NCBI RefSeq assembly: GCF_002982315.1 | Contig: NZ_MWZD01000014.1 | Coordinates: 1 to 64,000 of the forward strand | Length of the DNA stretch: 64,000 nucleotides | Direction of reading: 5' to 3' | Source of the DNA: Leucobacter massiliensis | Lineage (GTDB): Bacteria; Actinomycetota; Actinomycetes; Actinomycetales; Microbacteriaceae | Shown here: piece by piece, positions 35,850 to 45,187 of the stretch | How positions within the stretch are numbered: position 1 is the stretch's first letter | Layout of the letters: each line of letters opens with the position of its first letter | The notes under the pieces: model-generated | What the model saw: the letters and a program-made list of their open reading frames with translations, nothing else | Database searches by the model: none | Told to the model about the DNA's origin: nothing | Translations under genes and position numbers: made by a program

Positions 35850-38048
35850 CTACGACTTGGCGAGGTTGTCGATGTGCCCGGACTCGCGCTCGCGGGCGAG
35901 GAGCGCGGCAAGCCCGGGTGCGCTGCGGAGCTCGGGATCGCGTTCGAGCAGCCCGGCGGCGAGCTCACGGGCGCGCACGATGAGCTCGCCGTGCTCGGCG
36001 ACGCGCAGCAGCTTCAGCGTGGAACGACCGCCGGACTGGGCGGTGCCGAGGATGTCGCCCTCGCGGCGCAGTTCGAGGTCGATCTCGGCGAGGGCGAAGC
36101 CGTCCGTGGTGGCGGCGACGGCTTCGACGCGCTCACGGGCGACGCTGCCCTGCTCGGCGGTGGTCATGAGCAGGCAGAGGCCGGCGTGCTCGCCGCGGCC
36201 GACGCGACCGCGCAGCTGATGGAGCTGGGAGATGCCGAAGCGGTCCGCGTCCCGCACGATCATGATCGAGGCGTTGGGTACGTTGACGCCCACCTCGATG
36301 ACGGTGGTGGCGACGAGGATCCCGATCTCGCCCGCGGCGAAGGCGCGCATGATGCGGTCCTTCTCGGGCGAGGCCATGCCGCCGTCGAGCCCGGCGATCT
36401 CCGCGCCCGCGAACTCGGGGCGCGCGCGCAGTTCGGCGACCGTGTCTGCAACATTGGCGAGGGGGCGGGGGCCCTGCCCGTCCCCGGCCTCCGCTTCCCC
36501 TTCCACGGCAGGATCGACTTCGCCCGGCGCGATCGCGGGGCAGACGACGTACACCTGCCGCCCGGCGGCGAGGTCCTCGGCGGTGCGCGCCCAGACCCGG
36601 GCGGCCCGCTTCGGCATCTCCAGCTCGGGGACGGTGAAGGTCTCGATCCCCTGCCTGCCGCGCGGCAGCTCCCGGATGGTGAGCACCTCGAGATCCCCGA
36701 AGGCGGTGAGCGCGACCGTGCGCGGGATCGGGGTGGCGGTCATGGCGAGCACGTGCGGCTGGGTTCCCTTGCGGCGCAGCGCCTCGCGCTGCTCGACGCC
36801 GAAGCGGTGCTGCTCGTCGACGACGACGAGCCCCAGGTCGAAGAAGGTGACGTTGTCGCTGATGAGGGCGTGGGTACCGACCGCGACGCGGGCGGTTCCG
36901 GCGGCGAGGGAGAGCAGAGCGCGTTTCCGCTCGCTCGCGGGCATGCGCCCGGTGAGGAGCACGGGATTGAGCTCCGCCGTGAGTTCCGGCCCGAGCGCTT
37001 CGGTGATGGAGCGGAGGTGCTGAGCCGCGAGCACCTCCGTGGGCGCGAGCAGTGCGCTCTGTCCCCCGGTCCCGGCGACCTGCAGCATGGCGCGCAGCGC
37101 GACGAGGGTCTTCCCCGAGCCGACCTCGCCCTGGAGCAGCCGGTGCATGGGGTGCGGTTCTGCCAGTTCCGCAGCGATGACGTCGCCGGCCCTGCGCTGG
37201 TCTCCGGTGAGCTCGAAGGGCAGGCGCGCGTCGAAGCGCGCGAGCGGGCTCCCCGTGGCCTGTCCGGCCGCGGGCAGCGGCCGCGGAGTGCTCGCCTCGC
37301 GGCCCGCACGGCGTCGCCGGTCGAGCAGCGCGAGCTGCAGCTCGAAGGCCTCGCGAAACCGCATGCCGTGCTGCGCGGCGCGCCAGTCGGCGTCGCGCTG
37401 CGGGCGGTGGATCAGCTCGAAGGCGCGCGACAGCTCCATCACGTCCTCGGAGTCGCGCAGCTCGCGCGGCAGCGGATCGTCGAGCGGGGCGAGCGCGTCG
37501 AGAGCGAGCTCGACGGCGCGCTGGATCGTCCAGCTCGGCATCTGCGCGGTGGCCGGGTAGATCGGCACGGGGGTCTCGGCCCAGGCCTTCGCGGCGGCCT
37601 CGTCGAGCCGGTCCGCCCCCGGGGCCGCGTCGCGGTCGTCGAACAGCTCGTACTCGGGGTGCTGCAGCTGGAACTGCCCGCGATACTCGCTGACCTTTCC
37701 CGCGAAGATGCCGCGGCGGCCGGCGATCAGCTCGCGCACCCGCCACTGCTGGTTGAAGAAGGTGAGGGTCAGCGTTCCCGTGCCATCGGTGATGCGGGCT
37801 TCGAGGAGGGTGCCGTTGCGGCGCTGCATGCGCCGCTCGCGCACGTCGAGCACCTGGGCGACCACCGTGATCTGCTCGCCGAGCGGCAGCCCGCGCAGCG
37901 GGGTCAGCTCGCCGCGCCGGGAGTAGCGACGCGGGAAGTGGGTGAGCAGATCGCCGACCGTGCGCATGCCGAAGGCCCGGTCGAGGGGCTTCGCGGTGCG
38001 ATCGCCGACGACCCCGCCGAGCGGGGTGTCGAGCGTCACGGAACCCAT
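35850..38048 (-). CDS. recG: ATP-dependent DNA helicase RecG
   Basis: This branch-migration helicase rescues stalled forks. The N-terminal wedge/OB domain contains FNQQWRVRELIAGR. Helicase motif I is LLQGEVGSGKTLVA, motif II is DEQH (VVVDEQHRFGV), motif III is AMTATPIPRT, and motif VI is QLRGRVGRGEHAGLCLL. It has 732 residues, normal. The ATG follows TACGCT by six bases. It is divergent from rsmD across only 81 bases. Confidence 0.95.
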   Translation of the reverse strand: MGSVTLDTPLGGVVGDRTAKPLDRAFGMRTVGDLLTHFPRRYSRRGELTPLRGLPLGEQITVVAQVLDVRERRMQRRNGTLLEARITDGTGTLTLTFFNQQWRVRELIAGRRGIFAGKVSEYRGQFQLQHPEYELFDDRDAAPGADRLDEAAAKAWAETPVPIYPATAQMPSWTIQRAVELALDALAPLDDPLPRELRDSEDVMELSRAFELIHRPQRDADWRAAQHGMRFREAFELQLALLDRRRRAGREASTPRPLPAAGQATGSPLARFDARLPFELTGDQRRAGDVIAAELAEPHPMHRLLQGEVGSGKTLVALRAMLQVAGTGGQSALLAPTEVLAAQHLRSITEALGPELTAELNPVLLTGRMPASERKRALLSLAAGTARVAVGTHALISDNVTFFDLGLVVVDEQHRFGVEQREALRRKGTQPHVLAMTATPIPRTVALTAFGDLEVLTIRELPRGRQGIETFTVPELEMPKRAARVWARTAEDLAAGRQVYVVCPAIAPGEVDPAVEGEAEAGDGQGPRPLANVADTVAELRARPEFAGAEIAGLDGGMASPEKDRIMRAFAAGEIGILVATTVIEVGVNVPNASIMIVRDADRFGISQLHQLRGRVGRGEHAGLCLLMTTAEQGSVARERVEAVAATTDGFALAEIDLELRREGDILGTAQSGGRSTLKLLRVAEHGELIVRARELAAGLLERDPELRSAPGLAALLARERESGHIDNLAKS

Positions 38049-38054
38049 GCGACC

Positions 38055-38123
38055 AGCGTAGCGGTGACCCCCGACGCCGGAGCCCCGGGGCGGCGGTGCG
38101 CGCGAGCCGCCACGCGGTAGCCT
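38055..38123. promoter_or_regulatory. Back-to-back leaderless promoters of recG and rsmD
   Basis: On minus, TACGCT (38055-38060) is six bases before the recG ATG. On plus, TAGCCT (38118-38123) is six bases before the rsmD GTG. The whole intergenic region is 81 bases and contains both promoters, with no ribosome site for either gene. Confidence 0.6.
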
Positions 38124-38129
38124 CTTCGG

Positions 38130-38768
38130 GTGACGAGAATCATTGCGGGGGCGGCCGGATCACTGCGCCTGGAGGTGCCGAAGTCGGGTACGCGGCCGAC
38201 GAGCGACCGGGTGCGCGAGGCGATCTTCTCCGCGCTGGAGTCGTGGGGACTCGTCGAGGGCTGCCGCGTGCTCGACCTCTACGCAGGATCGGGGGCGCTC
38301 GGCCTGGAAGCGGCGAGCCGCGGCGCGGCCGAGGTGCTGCTGGTCGAGAAGCACGCGGCGGCGGCCCAGGTGGCCGCGCGGAACGCCCGGACGGTGCTCG
38401 GCGCGTTCAGGGCGGCGGGGTCCGCGCCCCGCATCGCGGTCGTGCGGCAGTCGGTGCAGGGCTACCTCGACGGTGCGGCGCCCGCGCCGGACCGCGAGGC
38501 GGGCGCCGACGGAGGCGCGCGGGCAAGCCTCCGGGGAAGCGCGGACGGGCACTGGGACGTCGCCCTGCTCGATCCGCCCTACGATCTCGGCGAGGCCGAA
38601 CTCACCGTGAACCTTGCGGCGCTCACGCCGCTGCTCGCGCCCGGGGCCGTGGTGCTCGTCGAGCGCAGCTCCCGCTCCCCCGAGCCCGCCTGGCCCACGG
38701 GCCTCGTCCCGCTCCGCGCCAAGCGCTACGGCGAGACCGCCCTGTGGTGGGCCGAGCCGGCCCACTGA
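38130..38768 (+). CDS. rsmD: 16S rRNA (guanine-966-N2)-methyltransferase RsmD
   Basis: This enzyme methylates G966 of 16S rRNA during 30S assembly. MTRIIAGAAGSLRLEVP is the family start. SAM motif I is LDLYAGSGALGLEAASRGA, and the catalytic motif is LLDPPYD (DPPY). It has 212 residues, with a slightly longer loop between the two halves. The GTG start fits a leaderless mRNA. In many actinobacteria it lies next to recG and coaD, as here apart from an inserted ABC operon. Confidence 0.93.
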   Translation: MTRIIAGAAGSLRLEVPKSGTRPTSDRVREAIFSALESWGLVEGCRVLDLYAGSGALGLEAASRGAAEVLLVEKHAAAAQVAARNARTVLGAFRAAGSAPRIAVVRQSVQGYLDGAAPAPDREAGADGGARASLRGSADGHWDVALLDPPYDLGEAELTVNLAALTPLLAPGAVVLVERSSRSPEPAWPTGLVPLRAKRYGETALWWAEPAH

Positions 38769-38807
38769 GCCGCGATCATCGTTCGCCGCCGGCCCCCGGC
38801 CACGACA

Positions 38808-38841
38808 CGGGCCCGGGCCGCCTCAGGGGAGCCCGGGCCCG
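38808..38841. terminator. Hairpin between convergent rsmD and gabD
   Basis: CGGGCCCGGGC (38808-38818) pairs perfectly with 38831-38841 across a 12-nt loop. It sits 40 bases after rsmD and 16 before the gabD stop. It probably serves both strands. Confidence 0.7.
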
Positions 38842-38856
38842 CGCGATCCCGCCCCG

Positions 38857-40326
38857 CTAGGAGCGCGGGATCAGCGTGTACTTCGTCGACAGGAACTCGT
38901 GGATCCCGTCGAAGCCGCCCTCGCGGCCGATGCCCGACTGCTTCACGCCGCCGAACGGCGCCGCAGCGTTCGACACCAGGCCCGTGTTGAGGCCCATCAT
39001 GCCCGTCTCGAGCTTCTCGATCATGCGGTGACCGCGCGCGATGTTCTCGGTGAAGACGTAGCTCACGAGACCGTACTCCGTGTTGTTGGCGATCTCGACC
39101 GCCTCCTCCTCGGTGGAGAAGCGGACGATGCCGAGCACCGGGCCGAAGATCTCCTCGCGCATGATCGCCGCCTGCGGGCTGATGTGATCGATGACCGTGG
39201 GCTGGAAGAAGTTGCCCGGGCCGTCGACGGCCTCGCCGCCGGTGACGATCGTGCCGCCCGTCTCGACCGCGTCGGCCACGAGACGCGCCGTGTTGTTCAC
39301 GGCCTTCTCCTCCACCAGCGCGCCGATGTCGTTGCCCTCGTCCGCACCGCGGCCGATCTTCATGGCCGCGACCTTCTCGCCCACGCGACGCGCGAACTCG
39401 TCGGCCACCGACTCGTGCACGATGATCCGGTTCGCCGCCGTGCAGGCCTGGCCGATGTTGCGGAACTTCGCGAGCAGCGCGCCCTCGACCGCCTTATCGA
39501 GATCCGCGTCCTCGAACACCACGAAGGGAGCGTTGCCGCCCAGCTCCATCGAGGTGCGCAGCACGTTCTGCGCCGCGGCCTCGAGCAGCTTCACGCCCAC
39601 CGGCGTGGAACCCGTGAACGACAGCTTGCGCAGGCGCGGGTCGGAGAGCAGCGCGCTCGACTGCGCGCTCGACTTCGAGGTCGGCACCACATTCACCACG
39701 CCCGCGGGCAGGCCCGCCTCCTCAAGCAGCTGCACGAAGTAGATGGTGGTGAGCGGCGTGAGCGCGGCCGGCTTGATCACCGAGGTGCACCCGGCGGCCA
39801 GCGCCGGGGCGATCTTGCGGGTGGCCATCGCCAGCGGGAAGTTCCACGGCGTGATGAAGTAGCAGGGCCCGACGGGCAGGTGGGAGACCACCATGTTGCC
39901 GGTGCCCTCGGGGTTCTGACGGTAGTCGCCCTGCACGCGCACGGCCTCCTCCGAGAACCAGCGCAGGAACTCCCCGCCGTAGACGACCTCGCCGCGCGCC
40001 TCGGCGATGGGCTTGCCCATCTCCATGGCCATCAGCAGCGCGAACTCCTCCTTGCGCTCCATCAGCAGGTCGAAGGCACGGCGCAGGATGTTCGAGCGCA
40101 CGCGGGTGGGCGTGTTGCCCCACTCCTCCTGCGCCTCAACCGCGGCGTCGAGGGCGCGCACCGCGTCCTCCACGGTCGCGTCGGCAATCGTCTTGATGAC
40201 CTCGCCGGTCGCCGGGTCGTGCACGTCGAAGGTGGCGCCGGAGGTCGAGGCCTCCCACGTGCCGCCGATGCCGAGACCGCTCTCGATCCGGTCCAGCAGC
40301 TCCTGCTCGTTGGGCTTCAGTGCCAT
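38857..40326 (-). CDS. gabD: NAD(P)-dependent succinate-semialdehyde dehydrogenase
   Basis: This enzyme oxidises succinic semialdehyde to succinate, the second step of GABA breakdown, feeding the TCA cycle. Aldehyde dehydrogenase marks are PWNFPLAMATRKIAPALAAG, FTGSTPVGVKLL, the Glu in ELGGNAP, the catalytic Cys in GQACTAANR, and the late GLNTGLVSNAAAPFGGVKQS region (SGIGREGG). Its 489 residues are standard. It follows gabT by 35 bases. GAGAGGAA precedes the ATG. Confidence 0.93.
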   Translation of the reverse strand: MALKPNEQELLDRIESGLGIGGTWEASTSGATFDVHDPATGEVIKTIADATVEDAVRALDAAVEAQEEWGNTPTRVRSNILRRAFDLLMERKEEFALLMAMEMGKPIAEARGEVVYGGEFLRWFSEEAVRVQGDYRQNPEGTGNMVVSHLPVGPCYFITPWNFPLAMATRKIAPALAAGCTSVIKPAALTPLTTIYFVQLLEEAGLPAGVVNVVPTSKSSAQSSALLSDPRLRKLSFTGSTPVGVKLLEAAAQNVLRTSMELGGNAPFVVFEDADLDKAVEGALLAKFRNIGQACTAANRIIVHESVADEFARRVGEKVAAMKIGRGADEGNDIGALVEEKAVNNTARLVADAVETGGTIVTGGEAVDGPGNFFQPTVIDHISPQAAIMREEIFGPVLGIVRFSTEEEAVEIANNTEYGLVSYVFTENIARGHRMIEKLETGMMGLNTGLVSNAAAPFGGVKQSGIGREGGFDGIHEFLSTKYTLIPRS

Positions 40327-40361
40327 GGTGTTGATTCCTCTCGTACCCGTGGGCTCGTCGG

Positions 40362-41699
40362 TCAGTTGGCGGCCAGCGCGTCGGCCACGATCTGCAGGCC
40401 CTCGCGCAGCAGCTCATCCGAAATGGACAGCGGCGGGAGGAAGCGGATCACGTTGCCGTAGGTGCCGCAGGTGAGCAGCACCACGCCCTGCTCGCCGGCG
40501 TGCTTGGCGATGGCGCCGGTGAGCGTCGCGTTCGGGGTCTTCGAGCCCGGCTCGACGAGCTCGATGGCCTGCATGGCACCGCGGCCGCGGATGTCGCCGA
40601 TGCGGTCGTCGCCCTTCGCGAGCTCGCCGAAGAACTCCTCGATGATCGCGCCGATCTCGCGGGCGCGCTCGGTGAGGTTCTCGCTCTGGTAGGTCTCGAT
40701 GGTGGCGAGCGCCGCGGCGCAGGCGATCGGGCTGCCCGCGTAGGTGCCGCCCAGGCCGCCGGCGTGGGCGGAGTCCATGATCTCGGCGCGGCCGGTCACC
40801 GCGGAGAGCGGCAGGCCGCCGGCGATGCCCTTGGCCGTCGTGACGAGATCGGGCACGACGCCCTCGTGGTTCGCGGCGAAGAGGTCGCCCGTGCGCGCGA
40901 AGCCGGTCTGCACCTCGTCGAGGATGAAGACGACGCCGTTGGCGGTCGCCCACTCCTGCAGCGCGGGAAGGAAGCCCTCGGCGGGCGCGATGAAGCCGCC
41001 CTCGCCCTGAATGGGCTCGATGATGATCGCCGCGAGGTTCGAGGCGCCGACCTGCTTCTCGATCTGGGTGATCGCCACCTCAGCCGCCTCGGCGCCGGTG
41101 AGCCCGTCGCGGTACGGGTAGGAGGTGGGCACGCGGTAGACCTCGGGGGCGAAGGGCCCGAAGCCGTCCTTGTAGGGCATGTTCTTCGCGGTCATGCCCA
41201 TGGTGAGGTTGGTGCGGCCGTGGTAGGCGTGGTCGAAGACGACGACCGCGTCCTTCTTCGTGTAGTGGCGCGCGATCTTGATCGCGTTCTCGACGGCCTC
41301 GGCACCCGAGTTGAAGAGCGCCGAACGCTTCTCGTGGTCACCGGGGGTGAGCTCGTTGAGCTTCTCGGCGACGGCGATGTAGCCCTCGTAGGGGGTGACG
41401 GTGAAGCAGGTGTGGGTGAACTGCTGCACCTGCGCGGTGACGGCCTCGACGACGCGGGGCGCGGAGTTGCCGACGCCCGTGACGGCGATGCCCGAACCGA
41501 GGTCGATGAGCGAGTTGCCGTCCACGTCGACCATCACGCCGCCGCCGGCGGCGACGATCGAGACGGGAAGGGAGGCGCCCACCCCGGCCGCGACCGCGGC
41601 CTGCTTGCGCGCGGTGATCTCCTGCGACTTCGGGCCGGGGATGCTCGTGACGAGCTTGCGCTCCTGCGGAAGCGAGGGGCCGCCGATGACATCGACCAT
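40362..41699 (-). CDS. gabT: 4-aminobutyrate-2-oxoglutarate transaminase
   Basis: This PLP enzyme converts GABA to succinic semialdehyde. Class III aminotransferase motifs are DLGSGIAVTGVGNSAPRVV, FDHAYHGRTNLTMGMT, IIEPIQGEGGF, ILDEVQTGFARTG and the PLP-Lys in TTAKGIAGGLP. The ATG at 41699 has AAGGAG eight bases upstream; the frame is open further but not conserved. It has 445 residues. It is the first gene of gabT-gabD, divergent from a PucR regulator. Confidence 0.93.
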   Translation of the reverse strand: MVDVIGGPSLPQERKLVTSIPGPKSQEITARKQAAVAAGVGASLPVSIVAAGGGVMVDVDGNSLIDLGSGIAVTGVGNSAPRVVEAVTAQVQQFTHTCFTVTPYEGYIAVAEKLNELTPGDHEKRSALFNSGAEAVENAIKIARHYTKKDAVVVFDHAYHGRTNLTMGMTAKNMPYKDGFGPFAPEVYRVPTSYPYRDGLTGAEAAEVAITQIEKQVGASNLAAIIIEPIQGEGGFIAPAEGFLPALQEWATANGVVFILDEVQTGFARTGDLFAANHEGVVPDLVTTAKGIAGGLPLSAVTGRAEIMDSAHAGGLGGTYAGSPIACAAALATIETYQSENLTERAREIGAIIEEFFGELAKGDDRIGDIRGRGAMQAIELVEPGSKTPNATLTGAIAKHAGEQGVVLLTCGTYGNVIRFLPPLSISDELLREGLQIVADALAAN

Positions 41700-41859
41700 G
41701 ATGGTTCTCCTTGCGAGGCTCGGGTGAGGTCGCGACCCGAATGCGCGACCCCGGTGATTCGGGATCAGCCTAGCCGGGCCGGACCCCGCAGCGACGTGCC
41801 AGAATGGACGACGAGAGCGCCTGCTTTCGCCACACTGTACAAGCCGGAATCGGGGATCC
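41700..41859. promoter_or_regulatory. gabT/pucR divergent control region
   Basis: On minus, TAGGCT (41767-41772) is a plausible -10 for gabTD, about 70 bases before the ATG. The plus-strand promoter of the regulator is less clear; the AT-richer CACACTGTACAAG (41831-41843) is the only candidate. PucR/GabR-type proteins normally bind such shared regions, but I cannot name a site. Confidence 0.4.
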
Positions 41860-43512
41860 ATGGCAGAGCCGAACGCGACGGCCGACACGCCGTCCACTGC
41901 GCCGCCGGCGGCACGGGCGGGAGCCGCCGCACGGGAAGCGCCGTCGCCGCAGCCGACCATCGAGCTTGGCGAGCTGCTGCACCAGTACCAGCTCAGCCTC
42001 GTGCTCATCGCCGGCCAATCCGCGCAGGCGGCGGCACGCCCCGTGCAGTGGGTGCACGTGAGCGAGCTGGAGGATCCGACCCCGTTCCTGCCGCCGCGCA
42101 CCGTGCTGCTCACCACCGGGGCGCGCTTCGCGGCCGTGGGCGGACAGGGCGACGCCGACGCCTATGTGCGGCGCCTGATCGACGCGGGGGTGACGGCGCT
42201 CGGCGTCGCCGTCGGCCTGCACTTCGACCGCGTGCCGCCCAGCATCGTCTCCGCCTGCGACCGGCTCGGGCTGCCGCTCTTCCGCGTCCCCTACGACACC
42301 GCCTTCATCGAGATCGTCCAGACGGCGGCGCGCCTGCTCGACGCGCGCACCCGCGAGCGGGATCTGTGGGCGCTCGACGCCCAGCGCGCGCTCGCCACGG
42401 CCTCCCTGCACCGCGACGGCCTCGGCGCCGCCGTGCGCGAGGCCGCGGCGCGCCTGGGACGCTGGGTGTGCGTCACCGACCGGGCGGGCCGCATCGTCGA
42501 GTTCGCTCCGCAGGCCGCACGCGCTCAGCTCCCGGCCGAGTGGGTGCGCCGCGAGACCCGGCACCTGGTGGAGCGCGGCCTGAGCGCCGGGCGCATCGAG
42601 GGAGAGGGCGGCGGGATGCAGATGCAGGCGCTCGGACGGCCGGGCCGCGTGCTGGGCGTGCTCGCGGTCGAAGGGCACGGCACGCCCGACACCGCAGAGC
42701 GGACCCTGATCGGTCTCGTCGCGGCGATCGCCACCGTGCAGCTGGAGCACCGCAGCGGCATCGACGGCGCCCAGGCAGCGCTGCGGCAGGCCGTCGTACG
42801 CCTGCTGCTCGCGCGCGATTTCGCACTCGCCGAGCAGCTCGCGGACGGTGCGCTCTCGCGACTGCCCCATGGACCGATCGTCGTCGCGCGCTATCGCCTG
42901 CCCGAGTCGCGCGATCCCGAGCTGCTCACCGAACTCCGCTCGCTCGATTCCGGCAGTCCCGGCCTGCTGATCGCGGAACACGAGGGAGCGCAGCTGATCC
43001 TCAGCGAGACTCGGCACCTTCCGGCCATCCGCCGCCTGCTGCTCGCCCGCGGCGTGCCTGCCGGACTCTCGGAGCGCGGCGCACTCCCCCACTTCGCCGA
43101 GCTGCTGGGGCAGGCGGACCGGGCCCTCGATCACGCGCGGAGCTCCGCGACGCCGGGCCCCGTCGATTACCTGCCGGCGCTGCACGACGGCGTGCTGCAC
43201 CTGCTCGGCGAGCACCCCGAGGGCCGGCAACGGGCCGAGGGCCTGCTCGCGCCGATCCGGCAGCACGACCGCCGCCACGGCGACGGCATCGAGGCGGCCC
43301 TGCGAGCCTGGCTGGCCCATCACGGCCAGACGAGCCCGGCCGCCGCCGAGCTCGGCGTGCACCGTCACACGCTCCGGGCGCGCATCCAGACGGCGGCGGC
43401 GCTGCTGCAGGCCGAACTCGACTCCCCCGACACTCGGGCCGAACTGTGGGCGGCGCTGCGGCTCGCGGCGGAGCCGGCTCAGGAGCCGGAGCCGGGCGGC
43501 CACACTCGGTAG
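41860..43512 (+). CDS. PucR-family transcriptional regulator, probably of gabTD
   Basis: The 550-residue protein has an N-terminal PucR ligand domain (about 30-170; VHVSELEDPTPFLPPRTVLLTT, split as VHVSELEDPTPFL) and a middle GGDEF-like region. The C-terminal HTH_30 domain reads AAAELGVHRHTLRARIQTA. In corynebacteria and relatives, PucR proteins of this shape activate the divergent gabTD genes with GABA availability, which fits the layout here. The first 35 residues are Ala/Pro-rich. The start could lie slightly downstream, since the ribosome site is weak. Its end overlaps thiL, on the other strand, by 34 bases. Confidence 0.88.
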   Translation: MAEPNATADTPSTAPPAARAGAAAREAPSPQPTIELGELLHQYQLSLVLIAGQSAQAAARPVQWVHVSELEDPTPFLPPRTVLLTTGARFAAVGGQGDADAYVRRLIDAGVTALGVAVGLHFDRVPPSIVSACDRLGLPLFRVPYDTAFIEIVQTAARLLDARTRERDLWALDAQRALATASLHRDGLGAAVREAAARLGRWVCVTDRAGRIVEFAPQAARAQLPAEWVRRETRHLVERGLSAGRIEGEGGGMQMQALGRPGRVLGVLAVEGHGTPDTAERTLIGLVAAIATVQLEHRSGIDGAQAALRQAVVRLLLARDFALAEQLADGALSRLPHGPIVVARYRLPESRDPELLTELRSLDSGSPGLLIAEHEGAQLILSETRHLPAIRRLLLARGVPAGLSERGALPHFAELLGQADRALDHARSSATPGPVDYLPALHDGVLHLLGEHPEGRQRAEGLLAPIRQHDRRHGDGIEAALRAWLAHHGQTSPAAAELGVHRHTLRARIQTAAALLQAELDSPDTRAELWAALRLAAEPAQEPEPGGHTR

Positions 43513-44516
43513 GGATCCCAGCCGCGCGCCTCGAGCGGCTCCTCGTCGAGGCGCACCCGCGCTTCGGCGGCCCCCGTCGCAGCGCTGCCCTCGACCGAGC
43601 CGATCACCGCGAAGCCCGCGGGCGGCGCTATCCCTTCCGGGAACGTCGCGAGCAGGCCGTGATCCTCCCCTCCGGTGAGCATCGCCTCCAGCGGAACCTC
43701 CGCGCCGTGCTGACGGCCGAACGCCGCCTCCAGGCGCGCACGATCGAGCCGCAGACGCACCCCGCTCGCACGCGCGAGGCGGTGCGCGTCGATCGCGAGC
43801 GAGTCGGAGACGTCCATCATCGCGCTCGCCCCCGCGCGGCCGGCGGCCGGCCCGAGCGGGATCGGCGGCGTCGGGGCGAGTTGCGCGGCGAGCGCCTCGG
43901 GATGCCGCGCCCACAGTTCGCCGAGCGTGCGATCGTGCGCGGTGCCGTCCGCCTCCGCGGCCTCCGCGAACAGCAGCGAGAGCCCCAGGCCCGCGAGCCC
44001 CAGTTCGCCGGCGTACGCGAGCACGTCGCCCGGCCGGGCCCCGGATCGCAGCACCGGCCGGGCGCCCGCGAGCTCGCCGATCGCCGTCACCGCGGCGGTC
44101 ACCACGGGCGCCCGTCCCAGGTCGCCGCCCACGATCCCGCAACCGGGCGCGAGGGCGCGGCAGGCGGCGTCGAGCCCCTCCGCGATCCGCTCGAGCAGCA
44201 CGACGGGCGTGTCGTGCGGGACCGCGAGCGAGACGGTGAGCGCCGTGGGGGTCGCGGCCATCGCCGCGACGTCCGAGAGGTTCGTGGCGGCGAGCTTCCA
44301 TCCGAGTTCGAAGCCGTCGTGCCAGGCGAGCCGGAAATCGGGCCCCTCGATCATGGTGTCGCTCGTCACCACCGCGTCCCCGGACACGCGCAGCACGGCG
44401 CAGTCGTCGCCGGGGCCCACCTCGGAGGCCGCGGCCGCCCCGAGGCGCCTCAGGACGCGCGGCAGCACGCCGTCCTCGCCCAGTTCGCCCACGGTCGGGC
44501 CGCCTCGATCGATCAC
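43479..44516 (-). CDS. thiL: Thiamine-monophosphate kinase
   Basis: This enzyme performs the last step of thiamine diphosphate synthesis, phosphorylating TMP. AIR-synthase-like motifs are GPGDDCAVL, VVTSDTMIEGPDF, NLSDVAAMAA, DLGRAPVVTAAVTAIGEL and DVSDSLAIDAHRLA. Its 345 residues are usual. The GTG start lies six bases after TAGCTT on minus, so it looks leaderless. Its 3' end overlaps the PucR gene on the opposite strand. Confidence 0.93.
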   Translation of the reverse strand: MIDRGGPTVGELGEDGVLPRVLRRLGAAAASEVGPGDDCAVLRVSGDAVVTSDTMIEGPDFRLAWHDGFELGWKLAATNLSDVAAMAATPTALTVSLAVPHDTPVVLLERIAEGLDAACRALAPGCGIVGGDLGRAPVVTAAVTAIGELAGARPVLRSGARPGDVLAYAGELGLAGLGLSLLFAEAAEADGTAHDRTLGELWARHPEALAAQLAPTPPIPLGPAAGRAGASAMMDVSDSLAIDAHRLARASGVRLRLDRARLEAAFGRQHGAEVPLEAMLTGGEDHGLLATFPEGIAPPAGFAVIGSVEGSAATGAAEARVRLDEEPLEARGWDPYRVWPPGSGS

Positions 44517-44522
44517 GCCCCC

Positions 44523-44577
44523 AAGCTAGCAGGCGAGGGCAGGCCGGGGCCCGCACCCAGACGGGCGGCGCTAAGCT
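44523..44577. promoter_or_regulatory. Divergent leaderless promoters of thiL and DUF3515 gene
   Basis: On minus, TAGCTT (44523-44528) is six bases before the thiL GTG. On plus, TAAGCT (44572-44577) is six bases before the DUF3515 GTG. Spacing and box are the same as for recG/rsmD. Confidence 0.6.
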
Positions 44578-44583
44578 GGCGGG

Positions 44584-45066
44584 GTGAGATCTCCCGGACT
44601 TCGAGCGTGCGCGGCCGCCGCTGCGCTCGCTGGCGCGGCCTCCCTGCTCACCGCCTGCGCGGGAGACGTGCCGATGGACGCCGCGCCGGGGGCGAACGAC
44701 CCGGCGTGCGCCGACGTGATCGTGCGGCTCCCCTCGACGGTCGCCGAACTGCCCAAGCGCACCACGAACGCGCAGGCCACCGGCGCGTGGGGCGATCCCG
44801 CGGCGGTGCAGCTGCAGTGCGGGATCGAGCCGAGCGGCCCCACCACGGACAGCTGCGTCAACGTCAACGGCGTCGACTGGATCATCGACGACTCGGCCGC
44901 ACCGATCTACCGCTTCGAGGCGTACGGCCGCGACCCCGGGCTCGTGGTATTCGTCGACTCCGAGCAGGTCAGCGGCACCGAGGCGGTGCTCGACCTGAGC
45001 GCCGTGGTGCAGCTCCTCCCGCAGGAGCGCAAGTGCACTGCGCTCAGCGACTCCCTGGAGCTGTAG
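44584..45066 (+). CDS. DUF3515 family lipoprotein
   Basis: The 160-residue protein has a signal sequence with the lipobox-like LTAC (Cys near residue 24). It is followed by the DUF3515 core: CADVIVRLPSTVAEL, TGAWGDPAAVQLQCGIEP and the late DSEQVSGTEAVLDLS. Four further Cys residues may form disulfides outside the cell. The function is unknown; the gene is constantly found between ddl and thiL in actinobacteria, which suggests an envelope role. The start is leaderless GTG. Confidence 0.88.
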   Translation: MRSPGLRACAAAAALAGAASLLTACAGDVPMDAAPGANDPACADVIVRLPSTVAELPKRTTNAQATGAWGDPAAVQLQCGIEPSGPTTDSCVNVNGVDWIIDDSAAPIYRFEAYGRDPGLVVFVDSEQVSGTEAVLDLSAVVQLLPQERKCTALSDSLEL

Positions 45067-45187
45067 CCGGCGCGGGGCCCGGCGGCGCCGGCTCGGCTCG
45101 ACGCGCCGACTCCGCCCACGCACGCAGATCCCGCCCGCGCCTCGACCGCCGCCGCGAAGCCACGGTAAGCGAGCGGCGTCCCGGCCC

